Below, in pieces: positions 33,981 through 44,079 of a stretch of DNA of 64,000 nt. Below the pieces are notes generated by a model. That model was not told where the DNA came from, searched no databases, and saw nothing but the letters and a program-made list of their open reading frames with translations. The stretch lies in assembly GCF_010092985.1 (NCBI RefSeq), contig NZ_CP048106.1, positions 2,790,001 through 2,854,000 on the forward strand, written 5' to 3'. How positions within the stretch are numbered: the stretch's first letter is position 1; every line of letters begins with the position of its first letter. The position numbers were made by a program, and so were the translations under genes. The stretch comes from Pontibacter pudoricolor (GTDB lineage Bacteria; Bacteroidota; Bacteroidia; Cytophagales; Hymenobacteraceae).

Positions 33981-34673
33981 TTAGATAGTTGCGTTCTTAT
34001 CAACAATTACGGCCGGGCTCATTGTGCTAGACAATGTTATGCTCTTAATGTAGGTACCCTTCGCTGAAGATGGCTTCAGACGGTTGAGTGTAGCAATTAC
34101 TTCTGCAGCGTTAGCAGCAATCTGCTCTGGCGAGAAAGAAACTTTACCCACACTAGTGTGGATGATACCAGTTTTGTCAACTTTAAAGTCGATTTTACCA
34201 GCTTTTACTTCTTTAACAGCTTTCGCCACATCTTGTGTAACTGTACCAGATTTAGGGTTTGGCATCAGGTTACGAGGACCTAATATTCTACCTAAACGAC
34301 CAACTTTAGCCATTACTGCTGGCATCGTGATGATCACATCAATGTCTGTCCAGCCTTTTTCGATCTTCTGAATATAATCATCAAGACCAACGAAGTCAGC
34401 ACCTGCATCTTTAGCTTCCTGCTCTTTGTCAGGTGTAACTAATGCCAGCACTCTTACCTCTTTACCTGTACCATGCGGAAGGGTAACTATACCACGAACC
34501 ATTTGGTCAGCCTTACGAGGGTCTACTCCTAAGCGTACATCTATATCAACAGAAGCATCAAATTTTGTAAAAGTAATGTCTTTTACAACTGAGGCTGCAT
34601 CTGTCAAAGAATACTCTTTTGTTAGGTCGGCCTTAGCTAAAGCCGCTTTCCTATTTTTTGATATCTTCGCCAT
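33981..34673 (-). CDS. rplA: 50S ribosomal protein L1
   Basis: L1-stalk protein near the E site and translational repressor of rplKA in E. coli. 230 aa. Seen: [53 protein letters not shown]. Between rplK and rplJ. Confidence 0.98.
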   Translation of the reverse strand: MAKISKNRKAALAKADLTKEYSLTDAASVVKDITFTKFDASVDIDVRLGVDPRKADQMVRGIVTLPHGTGKEVRVLALVTPDKEQEAKDAGADFVGLDDYIQKIEKGWTDIDVIITMPAVMAKVGRLGRILGPRNLMPNPKSGTVTQDVAKAVKEVKAGKIDFKVDKTGIIHTSVGKVSFSPEQIAANAAEVIATLNRLKPSSAKGTYIKSITLSSTMSPAVIVDKNATI

Positions 34674-34686
34674 TATCCTCTAACTG

Positions 34687-35133
34687 TTATTGTTCGTTCC
34701 ACGGAGCTTTGCCAGAAACTGTTATACCCATGCTTCTTGCTGTACCAGCTACCATTTTCATGGCAGACTCCAGTTTGAAAGCATTTAAATCAGGCATTTT
34801 CAGTTCTGCAATCTCTTTTACCTGATCCCAAGTAACTGAACCTACTTTGTTTCGGTTTGGCTCTTTTGAACCTACCTTAATTTTAGCAGCATCCATTAAC
34901 AATACCGGAGCAGGGGGCGTTTTAATAACGAAGTCAAAAGACTTATCTGCATAGATTGTAATCAATACTGGTAACACTTGTCCTGGCTTCTCCTGGGTTC
35001 TAGCATTAAACTGCTTACAGAACTCCATGATGTTAAGACCTTTAGAACCAAGTGCAGGTCCAATCGGTGGCGATGGATTCGCTGCACCTCCCTTTACCTG
35101 AAGTTTCAGGTAACCTTTTATTTCCTTTGCCAT
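34687..35133 (-). CDS. rplK: 50S ribosomal protein L11
   Basis: GTPase-centre protein and thiopeptide target. 148 aa. Seen: [36 protein letters not shown] with the Pro residues at the thiostrepton site, and [10 protein letters not shown] near the end. Between nusG and rplA. Confidence 0.98.
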   Translation of the reverse strand: MAKEIKGYLKLQVKGGAANPSPPIGPALGSKGLNIMEFCKQFNARTQEKPGQVLPVLITIYADKSFDFVIKTPPAPVLLMDAAKIKVGSKEPNRNKVGSVTWDQVKEIAELKMPDLNAFKLESAMKMVAGTARSMGITVSGKAPWNEQ

Positions 35134-35143
35134 TATTTATTTA

Positions 35144-35701
35144 CTACGATTCTTTTTCTACTTGCATGTAATTTAGCTCAACCGGTGTATTTCTTCCGAA
35201 AATTTTCACCATTACATTAAGCTTTTTACGTTCTTCAAACACTTCTTCTACCGTTCCTGAGAATCCACTGAATGGTCCGTCCATTACTTTTATAGTTTCT
35301 CCAACTATAAATGGTGTATCCAATACTTCAGCTTGCTCTTCTGCTTCATCTACTGTTCCCAGTATTCTGTTAATTTCAGATTGACGAAGCGGAACCGGCT
35401 TTTTGCTTGCATCTCCTGTACCTGAACCCAAAAAGCCAATTACACCTGGCGTACTAATGATCAGGTGCTCAGCTTCGCCGTGGCTCAGGTCAGCATTTAC
35501 AAGCACATAACCAGGAAAGAAGTTTCTTTCTCTGATTCTTTTTTTACCACCACGCATTTCATATACCTTTTCAGCAGGTATCAGAACTTGTGGCACATAT
35601 TCACCCAGGTTATGGCGCATGATCTCATTTTCGAGATATGCTTTTGCCTTTTTCTCCTGTCCACTAACGGCGCGTACTACATACCATTTTAAATCAGCCA
35701 T
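35144..35701 (-). CDS. nusG: Transcription termination/antitermination factor NusG
   Basis: Pausing and processivity factor that bridges RNA polymerase to Rho or to ribosomal S10. 185 aa. Seen: KWYVVRAVSGQEKKAKAYLENEI (NGN domain), FPGYVLVNADL, and a KOW domain IKVMDGPFSGFSGTVEEVFEERKKLNVMVKIFGR. Directly after secE. Confidence 0.97.
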   Translation of the reverse strand: MADLKWYVVRAVSGQEKKAKAYLENEIMRHNLGEYVPQVLIPAEKVYEMRGGKKRIRERNFFPGYVLVNADLSHGEAEHLIISTPGVIGFLGSGTGDASKKPVPLRQSEINRILGTVDEAEEQAEVLDTPFIVGETIKVMDGPFSGFSGTVEEVFEERKKLNVMVKIFGRNTPVELNYMQVEKES

Positions 35702-35710
35702 AGCTTCTTA

Positions 35711-35902
35711 TTAAAATTGGTTATAGAACCACGTCAGTGACGAATCAAAAACAAAGTCCATGGCACCTACTACAAGAGCAAACACTAAAGAGCCTATTAG
35801 TACAAGTACAGAGCTATTCTGTAATTCTTTAAAGGAAGGCCATGAGACTTTATCTCTCATTTCCTCTACCGTTCCGTTTATATAGTCTTTAACGTTGCTC
35901 AT
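35711..35902 (-). CDS. secE: Preprotein translocase subunit SecE
   Basis: Clamp subunit of SecYEG. 63 aa from the ATG at 35902 (MSNVKDYINGTVEEMRDKVSWPSFKELQ), followed by one transmembrane helix at about residues 31-53 (SSVLVLIGSLVFALVVGAMDFVF). An upstream in-frame reading crosses the tRNA-Trp gene and is rejected. Short single-helix form, as usual outside the enterics. Confidence 0.95.
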   Translation of the reverse strand: MSNVKDYINGTVEEMRDKVSWPSFKELQNSSVLVLIGSLVFALVVGAMDFVFDSSLTWFYNQF

Positions 35903-35931
35903 CGTCTTAAATGCCTGAGTAATTAAATTTG

Positions 35932-36004
35932 CACGGGTGGAGAGACTCGAACTCCCAGCCAATGGTTTTGGAGACCACTACTCTACCAATTGAGCTACAC
36001 CCGT
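35932..36004 (-). tRNA. tRNA-Trp (CCA)
   Basis: 73-nt cloverleaf read on the minus strand: acceptor ACGGGTG/CACCCGT, D arm TAGCTCAATTGGTAGAG, anticodon loop CTCCAAA with anticodon CCA, T arm GGGAGTTCGAGTCTCTCC, discriminator G. CCA is not encoded. It is cotranscribed with secE-nusG. Confidence 0.97.
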
Positions 36005-36037
36005 AAAAAAATGCACACCATTAATTCAAATGGAGTG

Positions 36038-36068
36038 CAAATTTATTCAATTGTTTTTGAAAAACAAA
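36038..36068 (-). promoter_or_regulatory. Promoter of tRNA-Trp-secE-nusG-rpl unit
   Basis: On the minus strand TTTG-N19-TAAATTTG, an exact consensus match. The -33 box (36065-36068) overlaps the T-rich tail of the tuf terminator, so termination and re-initiation are packed within about 35 bp. Confidence 0.75.
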
Positions 36069-36098
36069 CCCGTTCCCAACTTATTTATCAGGAACGGG
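36060..36098 (-). terminator. Terminator after tuf
   Basis: Stem CCCGTTCC/GGAACGGG with a 14-nt loop lies 15 bp after the tuf stop codon. On the minus strand it is followed by TTTGTTTTTC. Confidence 0.8.
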
Positions 36099-36112
36099 CT
36101 GCTTTTGTATAA

Positions 36113-37300
<1,188 letters not shown>

Positions 37301-37368
37301 TGTATGATATAAAATTAAGGTTAAAACGTTTAAGTTTAAGTTGTGCTCATTAACACGAACAGACTTAG

Positions 37369-37440
37369 AGCCAACGATGGGAATTGAACCCACGACCCCT
37401 TCCTTACCAAGGAAGTACTCTACCCCTGAGCTACGTCGGC
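37369..37440 (-). tRNA. tRNA-Thr (GGT)
   Basis: 72-nt cloverleaf on the minus strand: acceptor GCCGACG/CGTTGGC (one G-T pair), anticodon stem CTTCC/GGAAG around loop TTGGTAA with anticodon GGT, T arm GTGGGTTCAATTCCCAT. Discriminator T. CCA not encoded. Confidence 0.96.
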
Positions 37441-37539
37441 TTTTAACTTTTCTAAATCTTTGTTTATACTAAAAAGGAAATCCATATACATGAAATTCCT
37501 TCCTGCAAAAACCCGTAAGATTTAAAATCTGTTCTACTG

Positions 37540-37612
37540 AGCGGGAGACGAGGGTCGAACTCGCGGCCTATAGCTTGGAAGGCTATCGCTCTACCAACTG
37601 AGCTACTCCCGC
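37540..37612 (-). tRNA. tRNA-Gly (TCC)
   Basis: 73-nt cloverleaf: acceptor GCGGGAG/CTCCCGC, anticodon stem ATAGC/GCTAT around loop CTTCCAA with anticodon TCC, T arm GCGAGTTCGACCCTCGT, discriminator T. The variable-side sequence contains one CTATAG core of the window-wide palindrome. Confidence 0.96.
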
Positions 37613-37690
37613 TTTTAAACTTTAAATGATTGAATAAGCGAATGAGCAAATAAATCACTACAATCCATTTACTCAATCATTTAAATTTGG

Positions 37691-37774
37691 TGGGGAGAGC
37701 AGGATTCGAACCTGCGAAGTCATTACAACAACGGAGTTACAGTCCGTCCCATTTGGCCGCTCTGGAATCTCCCC
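37691..37774 (-). tRNA. tRNA-Tyr (GTA)
   Basis: 84-nt class II tRNA: acceptor GGGGAGA/TCTCCCC, anticodon stem ACGGA/TCCGT around loop CTGTAAC with anticodon GTA, a long variable arm (TTGTTGTAATGACTTC), T arm GCAGGTTCGAATCCTGC, discriminator A. First gene of the tRNA-tuf unit. Confidence 0.96.
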
Positions 37775-37845
37775 AAACGCTAAATTTAATCAGCTTTACT
37801 CTTTAAAAGCTTTGCGCCAGATGCGCTGTTCGTTCTAAAGAGATG

Positions 37846-37876
37846 CAAAATTAAGCGCTTTTTTATTACTGTCAAA
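37846..37876 (-). promoter_or_regulatory. Promoter of tRNA-Tyr-Gly-Thr-tuf
   Basis: On the minus strand TTTG-N19-TAATTTTG, an exact Bacteroidota consensus. The -7 box is at 37846-37853 and the -33 box at 37873-37876, about 70 bp before tRNA-Tyr. Confidence 0.75.
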
Positions 37877-37917
37877 TAATCGTTCAAAAATTCTTTAAAA
37901 AAATTAGCCTATTTTGC

Positions 37918-40461
37918 CTAAAGCGCCTGGTTATACATCTCTATCAGGCGTTTATCTTTTTCCTGAGCCTTAATTTTTTCTAATATTTCTTTCACTTCAG
38001 GTTTATCCGACATTACCATCAAAGCCTGGAACGCAGCCATGCGCACATAATAGAGATTATTATTTTGTGCTATATCCGAAAGCATTGCTATAGTTTGTGG
38101 CGTATTAGTATTGCTATTGCTTGCCAGATAGGCTGCAAAACTCTGTAGCATGTAGTACTTACCACTGCCTTTACCGTTCTTAATCTTCTCCACGAACCAG
38201 TTATATTTCTCCGGCCCACCCTGTAAAGCGTAGAATGATCCTAAAGCAATGGCTACTTCTTCGTTCTCTTCCTTTTCAAATCTGCTCAGTTTTTGTTTTG
38301 TATCCTCGGAACCTGTACCGGCATATGCAATAATACCTGCTGCCACTACCTGGTACGAACTATCTTTCAGAGCTTCTTCGTAAATAGCCTTATAGGTATT
38401 CCCTCCCCAACCAGCAAGCAGTAAGGTAGCATCAGCTCTTACCGATCCTTTCTTATCCTGCCTTGCCATCTGTTTTACCTTAGCAACTATAGCTGGGTGC
38501 GTATCTGGCTTAATATCGACCAATGCATTTATGGCCATAGTTCTGATAAACCAGAAATCATTGCTCAGAGCATCCTGCAAAAGTTTAATCTCTGATCCTG
38601 CATTTTTGGAAAGTTCCGTCAGGGCTTCATATTCGGCCATTACCTGGTTGCTGTTATAAAACTGGTAACGGAGTTCTTCCGGGCTTTTCTCATGCTCAAC
38701 TACACCAAGAAGTTGTTTCTCTCCATCAAAAAGAACTAACTGTGGCTGTGTAGCTACAGGAATTGTGAAGATTTGATTTGCTTTAGTGATCAGGATCGGA
38801 TAATCTGTTTTTTTGCCATTTGACCAAACGGCTACCTTAAGCGGCAGGCGGTAAACAGGCGAATAAGTAGTATCCTGCAACTGCTGAACAGCTATAGTTA
38901 GCTGGCCATTCTGGAATGCATGACTCACTTTAAGCTCCGGATGCCCCGGCTTCATAAACCACTGATCAAAGAACCACATCAAGTCCTCGCCTGTCACATC
39001 CTCGAAAGCCATGCGCAGTTCAGCAACTTCTACATCAGAGAATTTATTTTGTGTGAGGTAACGGTTAAGCGATGCATAAAAAGCGTCGTCGCCTACATAT
39101 TTGCGGAGCATGTGCAGCACCCGGCCACCTTTGGCATACGAGTGGCTGTCGAACATATCTTCCTTATCACCATAGCGGTAACGGATAAGCGGTTCTCTTT
39201 TTGTTTTTGCCTCTTCCAGGTACTGGTTCATTTCATCCATCTGGATGTAAGCAGCTTCGTCTGCCCCAAACTTATGCTCGGCCCATAGGTATTCGCTATA
39301 GTTGGCCATCGCTTCGTTAAGAGGCAGGTTAGCCCACGACTCTGTCGTTACATAATCACCAAACCACTGATGGAAAAGCTCGTGTGCAATAATGTTGTCC
39401 CAGTTCTTGTCCAGCAGTTCACGCTCGTTCAGTTGCAGGTCTTCCATAAACGTGGAAGCCGAAGTGTTTTCCATAGCACCGGACACGAAGTCGCGTACTA
39501 CTACCTGTGCATACTTTGCCCAAGGATAGTTAACTCCAAGCTTTTTGCTGAAGAACTCCATCATCTCCGGCGTATTTCCGAATATCTTTTTGGCAGTGCC
39601 TTTATATTCCGGCTCTACATAATAGCTTACCTCCAGATTGCGCCACTTGTCTTTAACTACAGCAAAATCACCTATTGCCATCATGGCCAGGTAAGGAGCG
39701 TGCGGTAATTCCTGTTTCCAGTGCTCTGTTTTAGTACCGTCCGCATTCTGGCGCGACGACATGAAACTGCCGTTAGAGAGTGTGGTATATTTCTTATCTA
39801 TAGTTATGTAGATATCCTGGGTCATGCGCTCGTTCGGAGCATCTATAGTTGGAAACCAGGCCGAGCTTGCTTCGGTCTCACCCTGCGTCCAGATCTGGCG
39901 CGGTTTGTTTGGCTCTGTGCCGAGCGGGTTGATAAAGTATAAACCTTTGTCTTCGGTAATGGCGTCGCTGCCGCCGGCGGCCAGCTCGTTTGGTTTGGCA
40001 GTATAGTCTATTTCTATAGTATATTTTTCGTCGCGGTTATAGGTCTTCCCCAGATCTATAGTTAGTTTTTGCCCATCGTATTTATACTTCAGCGGAGTGC
40101 CATCGTACCCCTTCATCAGGTTTACATGGTGTATATCAAAGCCTTTGGCATCGAGCACCAGCGTATTTTGCGGATAGAAGTATGGTTTTAAAGTAAGCTC
40201 GGCCAGGCCATGGAGGTATTGTTTTTCCCAGTCGAAGCTAACGCGAAGCGTTGTGTGCAACAGATCGTGCTTTTTGGTTCGCGAAGGATTGAACTCATGA
40301 TTTTTTGGCGCCCATACCGGTACCTCGGTTTGCGCTACCGCAGCTTTAGAAGTGTCGGGGTTATTTTTTGAGGCGTTTGTTGCTTCTTTATGGGTGGCGC
40401 AGCCGCCTGCAAATGCCATTGTTGTAGCCAGGCCAACTATGCTCAGAAAGCGATGATTCAT
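37918..40461 (-). CDS. M1 family metallopeptidase, lipoprotein
   Basis: Zinc aminopeptidase of the M1 (gluzincin) family, 847 aa. From the ATG at 40461 the signal peptide ends in a lipobox (AFAGGC), so the protein is probably anchored in the outer or inner membrane on the periplasmic side. Seen: N-terminal beta domain, substrate motif SGAMENTSAS, zinc site HELFHQ followed 18 residues later by the third ligand Glu in NLPLNEAMANY. The C-terminal 250 residues are helical and HEAT-like (NALVDIKPDTHPAIVAKVKQ). The upstream in-frame ATG at 40488 would add nine residues before the signal peptide. It likely trims peptides imported across the outer membrane. Monocistronic. Confidence 0.9.
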   Translation of the reverse strand: MNHRFLSIVGLATTMAFAGGCATHKEATNASKNNPDTSKAAVAQTEVPVWAPKNHEFNPSRTKKHDLLHTTLRVSFDWEKQYLHGLAELTLKPYFYPQNTLVLDAKGFDIHHVNLMKGYDGTPLKYKYDGQKLTIDLGKTYNRDEKYTIEIDYTAKPNELAAGGSDAITEDKGLYFINPLGTEPNKPRQIWTQGETEASSAWFPTIDAPNERMTQDIYITIDKKYTTLSNGSFMSSRQNADGTKTEHWKQELPHAPYLAMMAIGDFAVVKDKWRNLEVSYYVEPEYKGTAKKIFGNTPEMMEFFSKKLGVNYPWAKYAQVVVRDFVSGAMENTSASTFMEDLQLNERELLDKNWDNIIAHELFHQWFGDYVTTESWANLPLNEAMANYSEYLWAEHKFGADEAAYIQMDEMNQYLEEAKTKREPLIRYRYGDKEDMFDSHSYAKGGRVLHMLRKYVGDDAFYASLNRYLTQNKFSDVEVAELRMAFEDVTGEDLMWFFDQWFMKPGHPELKVSHAFQNGQLTIAVQQLQDTTYSPVYRLPLKVAVWSNGKKTDYPILITKANQIFTIPVATQPQLVLFDGEKQLLGVVEHEKSPEELRYQFYNSNQVMAEYEALTELSKNAGSEIKLLQDALSNDFWFIRTMAINALVDIKPDTHPAIVAKVKQMARQDKKGSVRADATLLLAGWGGNTYKAIYEEALKDSSYQVVAAGIIAYAGTGSEDTKQKLSRFEKEENEEVAIALGSFYALQGGPEKYNWFVEKIKNGKGSGKYYMLQSFAAYLASNSNTNTPQTIAMLSDIAQNNNLYYVRMAAFQALMVMSDKPEVKEILEKIKAQEKDKRLIEMYNQAL

Positions 40462-40546
40462 GTTAGATTGTTTTAATTTTGACTTCAATTTCTAAAATTA
40501 CTCTGAGAATTCAACTATCTTTAGGCTCCAAAACCAGAAATAAGAG

Positions 40547-41044
40547 ATGCTGCAGGTAAAAACCGCTAACGACAAAATATGGCAGGTTGACATACAGAAA
40601 GATGCTATACTTCTCAACGAAACTCCTTTCAACTGGGATATCACACCGATAGGCACTAACACCTACCACATTATTCACAATTATAAATCTTATACTGCGG
40701 AGCTTGTTCAGGCCGATTACCAGGCCAAAGCGTTCACGTTTAAGATCAACGGCGTTACCCATACGCTATCTGTAAAGGACCAGTTCGATCTGTTACTGGA
40801 TAAGCTGGGTATGAGCAATGCCAATGCACAGAAAGTGAACGATGTGAAAGCCCCTATGCCCGGACTGATACTTGAGATAAAAGTACAGCCAGGCCAGGAA
40901 GTAAAGAAAGGTGATCCGATCATGATCCTGGAGGCAATGAAGATGGAGAACATCCTGAAGTCGCCGGGCGATGGTGTGGTAAAAGAGATAAAAGTTGCCG
41001 TAAAACAGAACGTGGAAAAAAACCAGGTTTTGATCTTATTTTAA
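40547..41044 (+). CDS. Biotin carboxyl carrier protein-type subunit of an acyl-CoA carboxylase
   Basis: 165 aa with a C-terminal biotinyl domain: KAPMPGLILEIKVQPGQEVKKGDPIMILEAMKMENILKSP, where Lys in EAMKMEN is the biotinylation site. The N-terminal 90 residues are a small beta-rich domain, as in the carrier subunits of Bacteroidota propionyl-/acetyl-CoA carboxylases. The carboxylase and transferase subunits are not nearby. It is divergent from the M1 peptidase and precedes pyrH. Acetyl-CoA carboxylase AccB is less likely given the N-terminus. Confidence 0.8.
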   Translation: MLQVKTANDKIWQVDIQKDAILLNETPFNWDITPIGTNTYHIIHNYKSYTAELVQADYQAKAFTFKINGVTHTLSVKDQFDLLLDKLGMSNANAQKVNDVKAPMPGLILEIKVQPGQEVKKGDPIMILEAMKMENILKSPGDGVVKEIKVAVKQNVEKNQVLILF

Positions 41045-41127
41045 ATTATTTGTGTTGCCAGCCGGGCAGCACGTCTGCCGCCCAGGCACAGTAGAAAGTA
41101 TCCAATAAACTATACAAACTATAGATC

Positions 41128-41847
41128 GTGAAGTATAAAAGAATTTTGTTAAAGCTAAGCGGTGAAGCGCTGATGGGTGAGCAGCAATACGGTATCGACT
41201 CGAACAGGTTGATGCAGTATGCTCAGGAGATAAAGGAAGTATCTGCGCTGGGTGTAGAGGTGGCAGTTGTTATCGGGGGAGGCAACATCTTCAGAGGTGT
41301 ACAGGCCGAGCAGGTTGGCCTGGACCGTGTGCAGGGAGACTACATGGGTATGCTGGCTACTGTTATCAACAGCATGGCTTTACAAAGTGCCCTGGAGAAA
41401 CTGGGTGTATATACCCGCCTGCTTTCCGGTATTAACATACAGCAGGTATGCGAACCATACATTCGCCGCCGTGCCGTACGCCACTTAGAGAAGGGTCGTG
41501 TTGTTATATTTGGTGCCGGTACCGGTAACCCTTACTTCACAACCGACTCAGCAGCCAGTTTACGTGCTATTGAGATTGAAGCAGACGTAGTTCTGAAAGG
41601 TACGCGCGTGGATGGTATTTACTCTGCTGACCCTGAGAAAGATCCGGACGCCATTTTCTATTCAGACATTTCATTTAAAGATGTGTTTGATAAAGGACTG
41701 AACGTGATGGACATGACTGCCTTTACGCTTTGTAAAGAAAACGACCTTTCTATTATCGTATTTGATATGAACACACCCGGCAACCTGAAGCGCATCGTGA
41801 ACGGCGATAAAGTTGGCACGCTGGTGTCCATGACGGCAGAGGCCTAA
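41128..41847 (+). CDS. pyrH: UMP kinase
   Basis: Phosphorylates UMP to UDP in pyrimidine synthesis; bacterial hexameric enzyme of the amino acid kinase fold. 239 aa. Seen: [68 protein letters not shown] and [13 protein letters not shown]. The pyrH-frr pairing is widely conserved. Confidence 0.97.
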   Translation: MKYKRILLKLSGEALMGEQQYGIDSNRLMQYAQEIKEVSALGVEVAVVIGGGNIFRGVQAEQVGLDRVQGDYMGMLATVINSMALQSALEKLGVYTRLLSGINIQQVCEPYIRRRAVRHLEKGRVVIFGAGTGNPYFTTDSAASLRAIEIEADVVLKGTRVDGIYSADPEKDPDAIFYSDISFKDVFDKGLNVMDMTAFTLCKENDLSIIVFDMNTPGNLKRIVNGDKVGTLVSMTAEA

Positions 41848-41879
41848 ACGGCTCCCAATCACAAAGTGATAAAAATTAG

Positions 41880-41887
41880 TATTTTTG
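41880..41887 (+). promoter_or_regulatory. Possible -7 box before frr
   Basis: TATTTTTG matches TAnnTTTG and lies 51 bp before the frr start. A perfect AACTATAGTT palindrome (41902-41911) lies in the predicted leader. No clear -33 TTTG. Confidence 0.4.
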
Positions 41888-41938
41888 CAACCACAACGAA
41901 TAACTATAGTTTAACAAGAATCTTAAGCTACAATTGAT

Positions 41939-42502
41939 ATGACGGAAGAAATTCAGTTTTACCTCAGCGAAGCAGAGGAGTCGATGCAAAAAGCAGTGCA
42001 GCACACAAGCTCTGAATTAACAAAGATCAGAGCTGGCAAGGCATCCCCTGCTATGGTAGAAGACCTGAAAGTAGATTATTACGGTACACCGACACCGGTT
42101 TCGCAGGTGGCAAACGTTGCCACTCCGGATGCCCGTACCCTCTTGATCAAACCCTGGGAGAAAAACATGCTGGGTGAGATCAACAAGGCAATAAAGAACA
42201 GCGACCTTGGCCTTAACCCGCAGCAGGAAGCGGATGCCATCCGCCTGAACATTCCGGCACTTACAGAAGAGCGTCGTCGTGAACTGGTTAAGCAGGTAAA
42301 GAACGAAACTGAATCTGGTAAGATAGCTGTTCGTAACATTCGTAAGGATGTGAACGAATCGCTTAGAAAACTGCAGAAAGAAGGCACTTCAGAAGACGCC
42401 GTTCGTGATGCAGAAGCCAAAGTTCAGAAAATGACTGACTCCTACATTGTAAAGATCGACGAGCTGCTTACCAAGAAAGAAGCAGAGATCATGACGATCT
42501 AA
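41939..42502 (+). CDS. frr: Ribosome recycling factor
   Basis: Acts with EF-G to split post-termination ribosomes. 187 aa, standard. Seen: three-helix bundle with KIRAGKASPAMVEDLKVDYYGTPTPVSQVANV hinge region and LNIPALTEERRRELVKQVKNETE. Follows pyrH by about 90 bp. Confidence 0.97.
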   Translation: MTEEIQFYLSEAEESMQKAVQHTSSELTKIRAGKASPAMVEDLKVDYYGTPTPVSQVANVATPDARTLLIKPWEKNMLGEINKAIKNSDLGLNPQQEADAIRLNIPALTEERRRELVKQVKNETESGKIAVRNIRKDVNESLRKLQKEGTSEDAVRDAEAKVQKMTDSYIVKIDELLTKKEAEIMTI

Positions 42503-42518
42503 TCTTTAGACAAAAGAC

Positions 42519-42598
42519 TGAGAAAAAAGACATAAGACTTTTTCTCATGAAGTATAACAAAGAAGCCCTGCTAAGTTAGTCGCAGGGCTTCTTTTTGT
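42519..42598 (+). terminator. Tandem terminators after frr
   Basis: A first stem TGAGAAAAA/TTTTTCTCA at 42519-42547 is followed by a stronger one, AGAAGCCCTGC/GCAGGGCTTCT, with a T5 run at 42561-42598. Confidence 0.8.
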
Positions 42599-42600
42599 TT

Positions 42601-42795
42601 GGGCTTATGATGAAGCAAGCTATAGTTTAACATTTGGCTCTCGCTCGCGCCCCGCGAGTGTGGATTACCCGCGGACTCCGGCCGCTATAATTATAGTTTA
42701 GCTATGCTTTTACAGGCATAGTGGAACGTGACGGGACGCAACCTGTAGCTCACACTCGCGGGGGCACGTAATTTTTATGTTACCCGAACTATAAA
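42601..42795. repeat. Structured repeat-like segment with long-range inverted repeat
   Basis: Part of a 414-bp gap without a credible gene. The 13-bp arms CCCCGCGAGTGTG (42650-42662) and its exact reverse complement (42751-42763) enclose about 90 bp, which holds an inner hairpin CTATGC-TTTTACAG-GCATAG, a CTATAATTATAG palindrome and several CTATAG cores. GC content of the arms stands out from the surroundings. A dispersed repeat or a small non-autonomous element is plausible. Confidence 0.5.
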
Positions 42796-42833
42796 ATAAA
42801 GAGCCTCACAATTTATGTGAGGCTCTTTATTTT
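42796..42833. terminator. Bidirectional terminator between frr and nadD
   Basis: A perfect stem AATAAAGAGCCTCACA/TGTGAGGCTCTTTATT with a 5-nt loop lies between convergent genes. Confidence 0.8.
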
Positions 42834-42916
42834 GAATAACTATAAACGACTGGTCTATCAGGTCCCATAATTTACTACAACTCAACTATAGTTTTAGCTT
42901 ACAACTATAGTTCGGG

Positions 42917-43489
42917 TCAGGAATACAATTTGTGTACTTTGATATAATCTATGATCTCGTCGGGCACCATGTACTTTATACTCTTTTCTTCCCGGATGCA
43001 CTGCCTGATAAACGTGGCTGAAATATCGAGAATAGGCGCTTTTACAAATTTCATGTTCGGGAAAGCAGCGACCTCCTCCAGCACAGAACCGGAACGCGGG
43101 TAAACATACACCTGATGGTATTCCAGGATGCGCTCATAGTTCTTCCATTTCGGAAACAGCGCAAGGTTATCCTCTCCCATGATCAGCACAAACTCATAAC
43201 TCGGATACTTTTCCTGCAAATAGGTAAGCGTATCTATGGTATAGCTTGGCTTGGGCATACTGAACTCGATGTTCGATACGCCCAGGTTCGGATTATCCGC
43301 TATCGCCAACGACACCATGTGCAGCCTGTCGAATTCGTGCAGTAGCGTATTGCTCGGCTTAAACGGGTTTTGCGGCGACACAACCAGCCACACCGTATCC
43401 AGGTCGGTGTTGGTGGCCATATAGTTGGCAAGTATCAGGTGGCCGGTATGGATCGGGTTAAAGGAACCAAACAAGAGCCCTACCTTCAT
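42917..43489 (-). CDS. nadD: Nicotinate-nucleotide adenylyltransferase
   Basis: Makes deamido-NAD from nicotinate mononucleotide and ATP. 190 aa. Seen: GSFNPIHTGHLILANYM (GxFxPxHxGH nucleotidyltransferase motif, residues about 8-18) and the C-terminal ISATFIRQCI (SxTxxR motif). Its start overlaps the gmk stop by 4 bp, so the two are translationally coupled. Two AACTATAGTT palindromes lie just after its stop codon. Confidence 0.95.
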   Translation of the reverse strand: MKVGLLFGSFNPIHTGHLILANYMATNTDLDTVWLVVSPQNPFKPSNTLLHEFDRLHMVSLAIADNPNLGVSNIEFSMPKPSYTIDTLTYLQEKYPSYEFVLIMGEDNLALFPKWKNYERILEYHQVYVYPRSGSVLEEVAAFPNMKFVKAPILDISATFIRQCIREEKSIKYMVPDEIIDYIKVHKLYS

Positions 43490-44070
43490 ACGATAGCCGG
43501 TTCTGATTTAAGGAAATCGTTTACCAGTTTTTCTGCTTTGGCGCAGGCAGTTTCCAGATTATCGTTCACGATCACTTCATCAAACTGATCTTCGAACCCC
43601 ATCTCGAACTTAGCCTTAAATACGCGGCTGCTGATACTCGATGCTGAATCGGTGTTGCGGGCCTGCAGTCTGTTTGCCAGCTCCTCGATAGAAGGTGGCT
43701 TCACGAAAACGGCAAGTGCTCTTTCTTTGTAAAAATGCTTTATACTCAATCCTCCTTTTACATCTACATCCAGTATGGCGTGTTTGCCACTCTGCCAGAT
43801 GCGTTCTATTTCTGATTTAAGCGTACCATAAAATGCACCTTCGTACACTTCTTCCCATTCTACAAACTCGTCGTTTGCAATCTTTTCTTTAAAGTCTTCA
43901 GGGGTAATGAAGTAATAATCTTTACCATTTACTTCGGTGCGGCCACGCTTATCGCGGGTGCAGGCAGAAATAGAGAAGTTCAGATTTGGATTTACGCTAA
44001 GCAGATGCTTTACAATAGTGGTTTTACCGGCACCGGAGGGCGCCGAGAAGATAATGATCTTTCCTTGCAT
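43486..44070 (-). CDS. gmk: Guanylate kinase
   Basis: Phosphorylates GMP to GDP. 194 aa. Seen: P-loop FSAPSGAGKTTIVKHLL, GMP-binding SACTRDKRGRTEVNGKDYYFIT and VDVKGGLSIKHF. Overlaps nadD and lies 9 bp after the anti-sigma gene. Confidence 0.97.
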   Translation of the reverse strand: MQGKIIIFSAPSGAGKTTIVKHLLSVNPNLNFSISACTRDKRGRTEVNGKDYYFITPEDFKEKIANDEFVEWEEVYEGAFYGTLKSEIERIWQSGKHAILDVDVKGGLSIKHFYKERALAVFVKPPSIEELANRLQARNTDSASSISSRVFKAKFEMGFEDQFDEVIVNDNLETACAKAEKLVNDFLKSEPAIV

Positions 44071-44079
44071 CAGGGGTGT

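Noticed and set aside
37301..37393. N-terminal extension of EF-Tu
   Set aside because: It runs into the tRNA-Thr gene; the ATG at 37300 gives the universal EF-Tu start.
40466..40520. Promoter boxes in the M1 peptidase/carrier protein divergent gap
   Set aside because: TAATTTTG and TATCTTTA occur, but spacing to the starts and the -33 elements is poor on both strands.
41049..41085. Hairpin GGGCAG-CACGT-CTGCC before pyrH as a terminator
   Set aside because: The stem is short and lacks a T-run; it could equally be leader structure, so it was not listed.
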